A DNA stretch of 15,272 nucleotides from CALBPI01 sp039700805 (GCA_039700805.1 JBCAZE010000068.1:1-15272); one strand, 5' to 3'. Shown: positions 1-9,525, numbered from the stretch's first letter. The notes: generated from the sequence alone by a model not told the origin. Made by a program: numbers and translations.

Positions 1-3000
1 GCTAGCTTTACGGTCGATGCACTCAATAGTCCGGATGTGACGGTAAATCCGGTGTTCGACGGCGAGGTTGAGAGCAATCTTCTGGCGGCTGGAACAAGTT
101 TGGCCGTCGGTGAGTCGGCGACAGTGACGCTTGCATTGACGGTGACGCCCGGTGGCAATCTCGGCCCTTATGACAATCTGGTTGTCGCCACCGGTGAATC
201 GCCAAGCGGTTTGACGCTGACAGACGACTCCGTGGATGGCGCGATACCAGACGCCAACGGTAATGGTGATCCTGGCGATGATACGTCGCCGACGTCGATC
301 ACCTTCAGCGAGACGCCATCACTCGGTGTCGCTAAGAGCGCCACAGTCGCGGAACCGAATTTCGATGATACGTTTACGTCCACCGTAACGGTCGTTGTCG
401 AGAACGCGGGTGACGTCGTCTTGAACGACGTGCAACTCGATGAGCCACTCGGGACGAACTTCGCACCGGCGGTGGTCGTCAGCGTCGACAACCTGACGGT
501 CAATGGAGATATCGCCGCGGTGCGTCCTGGCTTCGATGGTGTGTCTGAGACGCGATTGCTCGCTGATGGTCAGTCCTTAATCGCGGGCGGCCTAGCAACC
601 ATCACCTTTGATGTGACCGTCAATCTGTCGGTCGGCGGGCAATGCGCAAATATTCCGCTCTCGAATACCGTCACCGGTAGTGGTCGCAGTCCTTCGGGTC
701 AGCTGTTAACAGACCTCTCCGAGACGGGCGCCGATCCAGATCCTGATGGCGATGCGAATCCTGGTAACAACGATGCGCCGACCACAATTGACTTCGCCGT
801 GGGTGTCGATGGCGTTGTGACTGTCACCGAAGAGCTATTGCCTGGCGAGGATATTGCTATCCAAGTCGTGGATGCCGATCAGAATCGCAACAGTGCAGTG
901 GCGGATACCGTCACTGTTGTCATCGAGAACCTCACCAGCGGAGAATCGGAAACGCTCACGCTGGTCGAGACAGGGGTTGATTCGGGTGTATTCGAAGCAA
1001 CGCTGCCCACGGTAGAAAGCAACGTTGCCGGTACGAGCGATGACGGTCAACTGAATCTATTCTTCCTAGATAACTTCACTGCAACGTACGACGATACGCT
1101 CAGCAGCAGCGGTTGCGGCATCACGGTAACCGACGCCGGGAGCGCGACTGGGCTGGCTACCCTGGTTGGCAACGTCTGGCTTGATACCAATTCTGACGAC
1201 AATTTCGATGTCGGTGAGAATGGCCTCGAAGGTTGGATCATCGAGCTCACCGATAGTGCGGGCAACGTGATCGCGACGGTAACAGTTGCTGCAGACGGCA
1301 GTTACACAATCCCTGATATCGAACCCGGTGAAGACTTTACGATCACACTCCGTCACCCGGATACAGGGACGATATTCGGACAAATCACCGATGTTGATTT
1401 GCCACCCGATACCACAGTCATCGATCAAAACTTGCCGGTTGATCCAAGCGGCGTGTTCTATGATGCTGTTGCGCGGCAGCCGATTCCCGGCGTCGACGTG
1501 CGTCTCGTGGATGCCAACGGTGTACCACTGCCGGCGGCGTGCTTACTGCCAGGACAACAGCCGCAAACCACAGCGGCAGATGGTTTCTATCGATTCGACG
1601 TGCTGCTAGGTGCGGATCCGGCGTGTCAGAGCGGCGATAGTTTCTTTATTGCGTACGATGTGCCGGATGGCTATCAGTCTGGCGTGTCCGAACTGATTCC
1701 TCCGATTGCAGATCCTATCGATCCAACAGGGCTCGGCGATCCGGTTCGCGTGGGTGATACGCCGACGACACCACAGGGTGCCGACAGCACGGACTACTAC
1801 TTAGGCTTCACGCTTGAGGACAACGACCCGGATGTCATTTTCAATCACATTCCGATTGATCCATTGGGTGTTGAAACTTCGAGCGTTCGTTTGACGAAGC
1901 GGGTGGCCCGCCCAACAACAACGGTGGGTAGTCTCGTTGTGTACACCATCACGATAGAAAACCTGTCGCCGGTGACGCTACCCAATATCGAAGTGCTCGA
2001 TACCTTGCCACCCGGTTTCAGCTACGTCGACAACTCAGCGTTGTTGGATGGTCAGCAGAATGGCTTCACCGTGAGTGGCCCGAGACCGTTGGTGTTTGCA
2101 TCGATTGCATTAGCGCCAGGTCAGCTACGTACCTTGCAATATGCCTTGCGTGTAGGTGCCGGTGTTACCCAAGGTGATTACATCAACACGGCGACACCCA
2201 CTCTGAATGGCGGGCCTATTGGCAATACGGACCAGGCAGAAGTGCAGGTCATCGCTGATCCTGACTTCGAGGAAACAACCATCATCGGCAAGGTCTGGCA
2301 CGATCGCGATGCTGACGGATGGCAAGACAACGCCGACGCTACCGGTATTCAAATCAGTGGCAACCCATTTGGTGACGGGCGTGTATTGCCAGACCTACCA
2401 GGTCGAGACAGCGAAGGTGAGAACATCGAGCGCCATCAGGTTGAGCTCGTGATGCCATTCAGCGACGCTGCGATCACCGTAACGACGGCAGAAGGGTCGG
2501 TAGTCACTTTGCACAAAGGCGAAATGACCACGGCGCATAGCGGCGATGTCGAGGCGGGCAGAAACGGGCAACAGATCGAAGTGGCGCGCGAACGCATCGT
2601 CACCGAACGTCGCGAGGTGACTCGAGCTGTACAGCAGAGCAATACCGTGACGCTCGATGCGGTGATCGAGCCGGTTCGATTCGAGTCTGGCAAGGCGGCA
2701 ATCCCACCCGACTATGTCGAGCGCTTGCGGACCGTGCTCGAGGAGCTCGGTGATCGTGAGAACCTCCGTTTGTCCTTTGTCGGACACACTGACAACCAGC
2801 GCCTGAGTGCTCGAACGGCCGCGATCTATGCCGACAATCAAGGTCTCTCGGAGAGTCGTGCAAGAACGGTGGCCGAATTCCTGCAGCGCCCGCTCGGATT
2901 GCCAGCGACGGCGATTCAGACCAGTGGACGCGGTGATCGACGACCCGTCGCGAGCAATGCGACACCTGAAGGTATGGCGTTGAATCGTCGTGTCGAGATT

Positions 3001-6000
3001 CAAGTCTTGTATGACGAGGTCAGTTCGGAAACTCTGACCGAGGTCGAGATGATCGGTGGCGAAGACACTGGTGAGATGCGGGTCATTGTTCGCAATGTTG
3101 GTATTAATGAAGAGGGCATCGCTGGTGTGCGGCTTGCGACCGTAGAGGGGTTGATCATTGAAACCGATAGTAAGGGGCGATATCACATCGCTGCGGTTGA
3201 TGGCGGATTCCTAGAACGCGGTCGGAATTTTATCGTCAAAGTAGATCCAGCGACCTTGCCACAGGGCGCCGAATTTACGACGGAGAACCCGAGAGTGAAA
3301 CGGATTACACAAGGTCTTCTCAGTCAGTTTGACTTCGGCGTACTGCTCCCGCGTCATTCCGTATCGCGCGCCGGCATGCGAGCGTTTGAATTCTCGCCAG
3401 CATTTTTCGCTAAGGGCAGTGCTGAGGTTGCCTCCGAGTATGCTGGCTTGTTGGAAAATTTGGTGGCTGAGCTCACCGCCGCGGGCGGTGGCCGAGTCGT
3501 CGTTCTGGCGGGCGACGATGCCGCGGATCGAGCCCTTGCGACAGCACGCGGACGGTTGTTACGAGAGAAGTTGCGAGCCTCACTGCCTGAAATCGTGTGG
3601 CGGAATACGGAGGTGTATGTTTTGGCGAACAGCACGGGAACGCCGACCGCGCGGCGGCCTTCGACGGCGCAACGCGTCGCTGGCGTCTTGTTGGGCCTAT
3701 TCATCAATACGGCTCATGCGGATGAAGCGTGCACGATTCTGTCTTGCAATGCCGACGGTGAGCCGGTGGTGGCCAGCCAATATCTTACGACTGACACGAT
3801 GATGCCGTCGCCAGGACAAGATGATACCGGCGGGCGATTCCGTATCGCGCTTCCGGGGGCTGGGGTTATCTGGGCGACTGAAGATGCTGCCGTGCTGACA
3901 CCACGTCTATCCGTCGAAGGTCCGCGCGTGTTACCGGTTGGTACACGAGCGCCGGTTGTGTTCGCTGCTTACAGTAACTACCACGCGTTTATTGATGAGT
4001 ACGTCCTTGAGATCTATCGCGAGTCCGATGTTGATCGTGTGTCGCCACTCGCGCGCGTTCGACCGGTGAGCGTGCCCGAAGCGTTTGGCGGTTTGGTCTA
4101 TTTTGAGTGGCAGCCGCAACCCGGCGACGCCCGCATCGATGAGCGACTTGCCTACGAGCTGACGGTTACCGGCGCCAATGGTCTTCGAGATCAAACCAGT
4201 CCTGGCTTCACGCAAGTGTTGTCAACACAACGCTATGCTGAGGAGCGCGACAAAGCGGCCGAGCGATTCGCTCAGCGTGAGGATGCGCGACTACTTGCGC
4301 CCAATTTGCTGACAGGCGATCTCAAGGTGCCGGCGGATGAAGCGCTGCGTTTGTTGACGAGAACCTGGGGCCGGTCACAACTCGTTCGCCAAAATATTCT
4401 CCTGACGGGCGCCCGTGTGCGCTTGATCGGGGATGACCTGTCACCTAGCCATGCGATCTATGTCGGTGGTCACCAGGTACCGGTCGATGCCGAGGGTGAT
4501 ATGGCCGCTGAGTATCTTCTGCCGATCGGTGAGCATTGGGCGGAGGTCGCGGTTGGTTCAGAGCAGGATGGGGTTTGGTTTAAAGACATTCCCGTCACGG
4601 TAACCGGCGAGCATCGTTTCATGGTTGCACTCGCCGATTTCACGGCTACATCGTCCGATTTTTCTGGTGCGTTGGAGCCGCTGTCCGGCAATGAGCGGTT
4701 TGCGGATGACAGTCTCGCGGAAGGTCGCTTGGCGTACTACCTAAAAGCAAAAATCAAAGGCAAGTACCTATTGACGAGCCAGCTCGATAGCAGAGAAGAA
4801 CAGCTGTCGGACATTCTCGGTAACCTTGACAGAAAGGATTCGCGGACGTTGTTCCGGCGCTTGGATCCGGATCGCTACTACCCAGTTTATGGCGATGACT
4901 CGACGACCGAATGGGACGCAGACAGTTTGGGTCGATTCTACGTTCGTCTCGATTGGAACAAGAGTCGTGCTGTCTGGGGTAACTACCAAACGGAAATCAG
5001 CGACAGCGAGTTCATTCAATACCGGCGCAGTTTGTATGGTGCACAGTTGTCGTGGAATAGTGTCGCCACAACAGGACGTGATGAGACGCGTTCAAAGCTG
5101 AGTGTGTTCGCGTCGGAGACGCAGACGGCTCTCGGTCATAGCGAATTCTTGGGAACCGGCGGTAGTCTTTATTACCTCCGGCACATCGATATTCTGCCCG
5201 GATCCGATCAGGCGCGAATCGAAATTCGTGACGCAGACACGAATCGCGTGATCGAGAACATCACGCTGGTTCGCGGACGTGATTATGAGGTGGATGAGTT
5301 GCAGGGACGCATCATATTGGGTCGTCCGTTGTTGCAGATCGCCGAGCAATCGGCACCCTCGATTATCAAGCGCGGACCGCTGGACGGTAACCTCGCCATT
5401 CTCATTGTGGACTACGAATATGTTCCGGCAGGATTCGACACCAATCAGCTGGCAGCCGGCGGCCGGGCCAAGCAATGGTTTGGTGATCATCTCGCTGTAG
5501 GCGGTACTTATCTCAGTGAGGGGCGCGGTGGCGAAGACTATTCGCTTGCCGGCATTGACGTCACTTTGGCCGCCGGCGAAGGCACCTATCTGAAGGTTGA
5601 GGCCGCGAGTAGCGAGGCGACACAAACAGAGCGCTTGTTCTCAACAGATGGCGGTTTGTCATTCACATCATTGACGCCAGCAAATGGTGACAATCGTGCT
5701 GGTGAAGCAGTGGGCGTCGAGTCACGCATCAACTTGCAGGAACTAGGTTGGACCGAAGGCCGCACCACCGCTGCGGCATGGTGGCGGCGGATCGATGATC
5801 AATTCTCAATTGCGCGACGTGATGATGGCGTAGATGTGGTCGAGAGTGGCGTCGAATTATCGAGCGAACTCGGTGAGCGCGCCATCGTCGCTGTTCGGGC
5901 ATCCGAAGTAGAGCGCGAGGGGCAAATCACGGATACCGATCTCGCAGTGCAATTGGATTATCGGATCAACGACAAAGGCTCTGTCTCAGCGGAAGTCAGA

Positions 6001-7323
6001 CAACTGACGCAGGAGCAGGTCCTACTCGATCAAGAGATTGATGCCACGCTCGCCGCTTTGCGATATGCACATCAGTTTAGCGATGTCACAGAGATCTACG
6101 CGACGGGACAGGTGACGCTATCCAATGATGATGGTCAGTACGATAACAATGATCTCGTCTCAGTCGGTGTTACGCATCAACTGACCGGGCGAACTGCGCT
6201 GACAGGTGAGGTCAGTAGCGGGCATCGCGGCGAAGGCGCGAGTATGACGCTCTCGCATGACGTCAATGCGGATCACACAATCTACGGCACGATGACGCAT
6301 TCAACTGATCGAACGGACAATCCTCTGTCGACGGCGCCGGGTGATAGTGCGTCAGGATTCAACGCATCGCGATTACTGCCGGGTAATACGTTGGCCATCG
6401 GTCATCGCTCAAGAATTAGTAACCAGCTAGATGTGTTCAATGAGACAACATTTGCGGATGTACGTGGGCCGGTCAGTCTTGGGCATGTATTTGGCTTGAA
6501 CTGGAAAACAGAAGGCGGTTATTCGGTTGGCATGACCATCCAACGCAGCGATATCAACGCGGATCTCGGAGTGGTTGAGCGGACCGCGTGGACGCTCAGT
6601 GGCGGCTATCGTTCGCCGCGAGTGAATTGGGTAAGCCGTATTGAATACCGTGATGATCAGGCAGCGTTCTCGACAGAAGACGTCAATCAGTGGGTGAGCC
6701 TCAATCGCTTCGATTTGCGATTGTCAGAAGATTTCCGTTTGCTGACACGATTGAACTATGCGGAAACGGAAGACAATGCCAGTGTTTTGGATAACGCCAA
6801 GTTGGTGGAGGGTGGTATTGGCCTTGCCTATCGGCCCGTCGACCACAATCGCATCAATTGGTTGGCCAAGTACACCTATCTTTATGATCTGACCAGTGCT
6901 GGCCAAGTCGATCAGTTCAATCAGACACGGACACTGACCGATCAGCGCTCGCATATCGGAAGTATCGAGGGTGTTCGTCGCTTCGGTCCGAGATGGAGCC
7001 TTGGCGGCAAACTCGCAAGGCGTGTCTCAGAATTGCGTTTGAGTCGTGACAACGGCGATTGGTTTGAGTCGACAACGGATTTCGCCGCGATACGTGTGCG
7101 CTATCACGTGATCCGAAATTGGGACGCGTTGGCGGAGTATCGCTTCCTGCGCGTCGATGAGGCAGAAAGCGAGCGTCGTGGCTGGCTACTTGGCGTTGAT
7201 CGTCATGTCGGCAAGCACATGAAGATCGGTGTGGGTTACAACTTTACCGACTTCTCTGACGATCTAACGCAGCTGGATTATGAGTTTGATGGCTTCTTCC
7301 TGAACGTACTTGGTAAGTACTAG
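1..7323 (+). CDS. Giant modular outer-membrane protein (DUF11 / SdrD_B / OmpA-like / C-terminal beta barrel), 5' partial
   Basis: The frame is open from base 1, so the true start lies upstream; 2440 residues are visible. Residue 1 here is the GTG codon at nt 37, 12 codons into the window. In order I see: two homologous DUF11-like repeats (about 3-90 and 162-253, each with an FDG motif near the start and SPSG later); an SdrD_B-like fold (about 376-450); a clear DUF11 domain (617-735); a short SdrD-like stub with an acidic DRDADG loop (749-775); an OmpA-like domain (875-995) with GHTDN and SESRAR, so D919 and R941 are present for peptidoglycan binding; another SdrD-like fold (1014-1099); a degenerate OmpA-like stretch (1118-1195); a hydrophobic segment ending AHA-D (1213-1229); and, from about 1528, a long region rich in alternating aromatic and polar residues ending in Tyr, typical of an outer-membrane barrel. 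It is probably a surface protein tethered to peptidoglycan. Its ligand or cargo is unknown. Confidence 0.85.
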   Translation, partial: ASFTVDALNSPDVTVNPVFDGEVESNLLAAGTSLAVGESATVTLALTVTPGGNLGPYDNLVVATGESPSGLTLTDDSVDGAIPDANGNGDPGDDTSPTSITFSETPSLGVAKSATVAEPNFDDTFTSTVTVVVENAGDVVLNDVQLDEPLGTNFAPAVVVSVDNLTVNGDIAAVRPGFDGVSETRLLADGQSLIAGGLATITFDVTVNLSVGGQCANIPLSNTVTGSGRSPSGQLLTDLSETGADPDPDGDANPGNNDAPTTIDFAVGVDGVVTVTEELLPGEDIAIQVVDADQNRNSAVADTVTVVIENLTSGESETLTLVETGVDSGVFEATLPTVESNVAGTSDDGQLNLFFLDNFTATYDDTLSSSGCGITVTDAGSATGLATLVGNVWLDTNSDDNFDVGENGLEGWIIELTDSAGNVIATVTVAADGSYTIPDIEPGEDFTITLRHPDTGTIFGQITDVDLPPDTTVIDQNLPVDPSGVFYDAVARQPIPGVDVRLVDANGVPLPAACLLPGQQPQTTAADGFYRFDVLLGADPACQSGDSFFIAYDVPDGYQSGVSELIPPIADPIDPTGLGDPVRVGDTPTTPQGADSTDYYLGFTLEDNDPDVIFNHIPIDPLGVETSSVRLTKRVARPTTTVGSLVVYTITIENLSPVTLPNIEVLDTLPPGFSYVDNSALLDGQQNGFTVSGPRPLVFASIALAPGQLRTLQYALRVGAGVTQGDYINTATPTLNGGPIGNTDQAEVQVIADPDFEETTIIGKVWHDRDADGWQDNADATGIQISGNPFGDGRVLPDLPGRDSEGENIERHQVELVMPFSDAAITVTTAEGSVVTLHKGEMTTAHSGDVEAGRNGQQIEVARERIVTERREVTRAVQQSNTVTLDAVIEPVRFESGKAAIPPDYVERLRTVLEELGDRENLRLSFVGHTDNQRLSARTAAIYADNQGLSESRARTVAEFLQRPLGLPATAIQTSGRGDRRPVASNATPEGMALNRRVEIQVLYDEVSSETLTEVEMIGGEDTGEMRVIVRNVGINEEGIAGVRLATVEGLIIETDSKGRYHIAAVDGGFLERGRNFIVKVDPATLPQGAEFTTENPRVKRITQGLLSQFDFGVLLPRHSVSRAGMRAFEFSPAFFAKGSAEVASEYAGLLENLVAELTAAGGGRVVVLAGDDAADRALATARGRLLREKLRASLPEIVWRNTEVYVLANSTGTPTARRPSTAQRVAGVLLGLFINTAHADEACTILSCNADGEPVVASQYLTTDTMMPSPGQDDTGGRFRIALPGAGVIWATEDAAVLTPRLSVEGPRVLPVGTRAPVVFAAYSNYHAFIDEYVLEIYRESDVDRVSPLARVRPVSVPEAFGGLVYFEWQPQPGDARIDERLAYELTVTGANGLRDQTSPGFTQVLSTQRYAEERDKAAERFAQREDARLLAPNLLTGDLKVPADEALRLLTRTWGRSQLVRQNILLTGARVRLIGDDLSPSHAIYVGGHQVPVDAEGDMAAEYLLPIGEHWAEVAVGSEQDGVWFKDIPVTVTGEHRFMVALADFTATSSDFSGALEPLSGNERFADDSLAEGRLAYYLKAKIKGKYLLTSQLDSREEQLSDILGNLDRKDSRTLFRRLDPDRYYPVYGDDSTTEWDADSLGRFYVRLDWNKSRAVWGNYQTEISDSEFIQYRRSLYGAQLSWNSVATTGRDETRSKLSVFASETQTALGHSEFLGTGGSLYYLRHIDILPGSDQARIEIRDADTNRVIENITLVRGRDYEVDELQGRIILGRPLLQIAEQSAPSIIKRGPLDGNLAILIVDYEYVPAGFDTNQLAAGGRAKQWFGDHLAVGGTYLSEGRGGEDYSLAGIDVTLAAGEGTYLKVEAASSEATQTERLFSTDGGLSFTSLTPANGDNRAGEAVGVESRINLQELGWTEGRTTAAAWWRRIDDQFSIARRDDGVDVVESGVELSSELGERAIVAVRASEVEREGQITDTDLAVQLDYRINDKGSVSAEVRQLTQEQVLLDQEIDATLAALRYAHQFSDVTEIYATGQVTLSNDDGQYDNNDLVSVGVTHQLTGRTALTGEVSSGHRGEGASMTLSHDVNADHTIYGTMTHSTDRTDNPLSTAPGDSASGFNASRLLPGNTLAIGHRSRISNQLDVFNETTFADVRGPVSLGHVFGLNWKTEGGYSVGMTIQRSDINADLGVVERTAWTLSGGYRSPRVNWVSRIEYRDDQAAFSTEDVNQWVSLNRFDLRLSEDFRLLTRLNYAETEDNASVLDNAKLVEGGIGLAYRPVDHNRINWLAKYTYLYDLTSAGQVDQFNQTRTLTDQRSHIGSIEGVRRFGPRWSLGGKLARRVSELRLSRDNGDWFESTTDFAAIRVRYHVIRNWDALAEYRFLRVDEAESERRGWLLGVDRHVGKHMKIGVGYNFTDFSDDLTQLDYEFDGFFLNVLGKY

Positions 7324-7333
7324 GTCGGCATAT

Positions 7334-7366
7334 CACTCGCCTCGTCAATGGTGGACGAGGCGAGTG
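7334..7366. terminator. Perfect 13-bp hairpin between convergent genes
   Basis: Arms 7334-7346 (CACTCGCCTCGTC) and 7354-7366 (GACGAGGCGAGTG) are perfect inverted repeats around a 7-nt loop. The hairpin lies 10 nt after the stop of the giant surface-protein gene and 35 nt past the end of the convergent PQQ dehydrogenase gene, so it could end both transcripts. There is no T-run on either side, so it is not a textbook intrinsic terminator. It may protect the 3' ends or work with Rho. Confidence 0.6.
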
Positions 7367-7401
7367 CCAACACCCGTTCAGACGAAGTTATTGCTGCACC
7401 G

Positions 7402-9525
7402 TCACTTCGTGGCGCTGTCCCGTTGGGCCATCTCAAGCGATCCTTGGTGCAAAACGTAAGCACGTATGGCTTCAGCTTCGGTAGGACTGAGCCATTCAGC
7501 AAACGAGACCATACCGTTCGACCGCAATGCGCCATCGATAACGGCCGCGCGCCAGCCTTCTTCGGTCGCTGCAAAACCTGACCAACGCAAGTCTGGTAAC
7601 ACGCCGCTACTGATGGCGAATGCGCCATGGCAGACCATACAGTTGCGGCCATAGTGTTTCGCGCCTTCAGCGAGAAGCTCTGGCGTACCGAAGGGCTTTC
7701 CTGCTATGACACGGTCCACCTTTGGCCAGTCATTGTTGGGTACGGCGGCATTCGCGCCTAACTTGAAGGTGACGACGCTACCGATTGGTTTGTTGATTTT
7801 CTCATCGAAACTAAAGCCGCTGAGTAGTGCAAAGCTCGACCCCCAGCCCGTGGTGACTGTTACGTATTGTTCTCCGTCGATTTCATACGTGATGGGGCCG
7901 GAGGCGACACCCGCGCCGGTTGCATAGCGCCAAAGCGCGGTGCCGTCTTTTGCATCGTAGGCGACGAGATCACCGCCCAACTGCCCTTGAAACACGAGCT
8001 CGCCCGCTGTCGATAGCGTCCCGCCGTTCCAGGTGGTCGGGTGTTCCACCGTCCATCTCGGCGCTTGTTTGATCGGATCCCATGCGATGAGACGCCCGCG
8101 AGCGCCGGCTTTCAACATGCGAAGCATAAAGCGCGGTGGCTCGACGGGTAGTCCGTGACTGAAGTCCATACCGGTATTCCAGGCGACGGGGCTATCCGGT
8201 AAGTTTGGGTCTGTGACATAGGTGTGGCGAATTTCTTGCGCGGGGATAAAGGCAAGTCCCAGTGTCGGGTTGAAAGACATTGGGTGCCAATTGTGGGCGC
8301 CGAGTGGGCCGGGCAGTTGTAGGAATGGAATGTGAACGTCACGGGCCGATGCTTTGTAGATCGGCCGTCCATTCTCGTCGAGTCCGTCAGCCCAGTTCAG
8401 TGTTACAAAATTATCAGCGGATAAGAATTCGCCAGTCTCAGCATCGAGTACATAGAAAAAACCATTCTTGGGTGCCTGCATGACCACCCGTCGTGCGCCG
8501 CCATCATCGTCGATAGGCAGCTCGGCGAGGATGATCGACTGGGTCGCCGTATAGTCCCAACTGTCTCCCGGCGTGGTTTGGAAGTGCCAACGATAGGCGC
8601 CGGTGTCCGCATCAACGGCGATAATCGATGAAACGAATAGGTTGTCCCCGCCTGACGGGTCACGTATTTGCCAGTTCCATGGCGACGCGTTGCCAACACC
8701 GAAAATGATCTGATCGTTTTTGGCATCGTAGACAATCGAATCCCAGACCGTCCCACCGCCGCCGGCAGTTTTCCATTCACCGTCGTCGCCCCAGGTGTCA
8801 TTCGCTAGTTTTTTAAGAATGTCATCAGAAGCTGCGTTGTCGGGCTGTTTGTTTGGATTGGGTGTTGTGTAGAATCGCCAAATCAACTCGCCGGTGTTCT
8901 TGTCGTAAGCGTTCAAATAGCCACGCACACCAAGATCAGCGCCACCATTGCCGATCAATACTTTGTCCCGAACAACACGTGGCGCACCAGTGATCGTATA
9001 CGGTTTCGATTGGTCGACAGTCAGTGTGCTCCACAGGCGCTTACCTGTTTTGGCATCCAGCGCCTCAAGGCGGCCGTCAATGACGCCGACGAACACTTTA
9101 CCTTGGCTGACAGCGACGCCGCGATTGACAACGTCGCAACAGGCTTTAACGCCAACCGCTTTGTCCACCTCCGGGTCGTAGCGCCACAGCTGTTTGCCTG
9201 TCTTCGCGTCTAGCGCGTAGACGACGGACCAGCTCCCGGTGAGATACATCGTGCCGTCGATCACGATGGGCGTGGCCTCAATGCCACGAGAAGTGCCTAG
9301 CGGGAAATGCCAAGCGAGCCCCAGTTGATCGACCGTCTCCGTGTTGATGGTCTGTAGCGGGGAGTGTCGTTGCTCATCGGTGGTTAGGCCGTGCAGCTGC
9401 CATTCTCCAGCGGTTTCGGCCGGCTCGCTACCAACGGCGTCGAAATGCATCAGCACGAGGACGAGTGCTGCAAGGCTCGCGTTCACATTGCGGAGGCGCC
9501 AAGGCGCCGTAACTCGATCATTCAA
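7402..9525 (-). CDS. PQQ-dependent quinohemoprotein alcohol dehydrogenase (type II, fused cytochrome c)
   Basis: It oxidises primary or secondary alcohols in the periplasm with PQQ and passes electrons through its own C-terminal cytochrome c. The 707-residue length fits the type II family. Visible features: a signal peptide (basic RLRN at 10-13, hydrophobic 17-28, cleavage probably near 33-36); the adjacent cysteine pair C129-C130 that forms the vicinal disulfide over PQQ; W-x-x-T-G type propeller repeats throughout; N279 in GVGNASPW; catalytic D324 in GDSWDYTA; K353 in APKNGFF; a cytochrome c site C629-M-V-C632-H633; and M672 as likely sixth heme ligand. The metal-ligand glutamate of the family (GAE-x-GVRG) is Asp here (D197). 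T326, two residues after the catalytic Asp, is not the Asp of lanthanide enzymes, so calcium use is inferred. The start is TTG at 9525, with GGGGGA 8 nt upstream. No PQQ-biosynthesis or partner cytochrome genes are nearby. Confidence 0.93.
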   Translation of the reverse strand: MNDRVTAPWRLRNVNASLAALVLVLMHFDAVGSEPAETAGEWQLHGLTTDEQRHSPLQTINTETVDQLGLAWHFPLGTSRGIEATPIVIDGTMYLTGSWSVVYALDAKTGKQLWRYDPEVDKAVGVKACCDVVNRGVAVSQGKVFVGVIDGRLEALDAKTGKRLWSTLTVDQSKPYTITGAPRVVRDKVLIGNGGADLGVRGYLNAYDKNTGELIWRFYTTPNPNKQPDNAASDDILKKLANDTWGDDGEWKTAGGGGTVWDSIVYDAKNDQIIFGVGNASPWNWQIRDPSGGDNLFVSSIIAVDADTGAYRWHFQTTPGDSWDYTATQSIILAELPIDDDGGARRVVMQAPKNGFFYVLDAETGEFLSADNFVTLNWADGLDENGRPIYKASARDVHIPFLQLPGPLGAHNWHPMSFNPTLGLAFIPAQEIRHTYVTDPNLPDSPVAWNTGMDFSHGLPVEPPRFMLRMLKAGARGRLIAWDPIKQAPRWTVEHPTTWNGGTLSTAGELVFQGQLGGDLVAYDAKDGTALWRYATGAGVASGPITYEIDGEQYVTVTTGWGSSFALLSGFSFDEKINKPIGSVVTFKLGANAAVPNNDWPKVDRVIAGKPFGTPELLAEGAKHYGRNCMVCHGAFAISSGVLPDLRWSGFAATEEGWRAAVIDGALRSNGMVSFAEWLSPTEAEAIRAYVLHQGSLEMAQRDSATK

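Noticed and set aside
2395..3186. 263-codon open frame on the minus strand inside the giant surface-protein gene
   Set aside because: It is antisense to clearly coding sequence with recognisable OmpA motifs, has no recognisable domain, and other long antisense frames occur along the same gene as codon-bias shadows.
8548..8559. Lanthanide-dependent (XoxF/PedH-like) assignment for the PQQ dehydrogenase
   Set aside because: The residue two after the catalytic Asp is Thr (WDYTA), not the extra Asp that marks lanthanide enzymes.
9495..9508. GGCGCC-AA-GGCGCC palindrome
   Set aside because: It lies within the signal-peptide coding sequence of the PQQ dehydrogenase and fits normal Ala/Pro/Arg codons; no regulatory meaning is supported.
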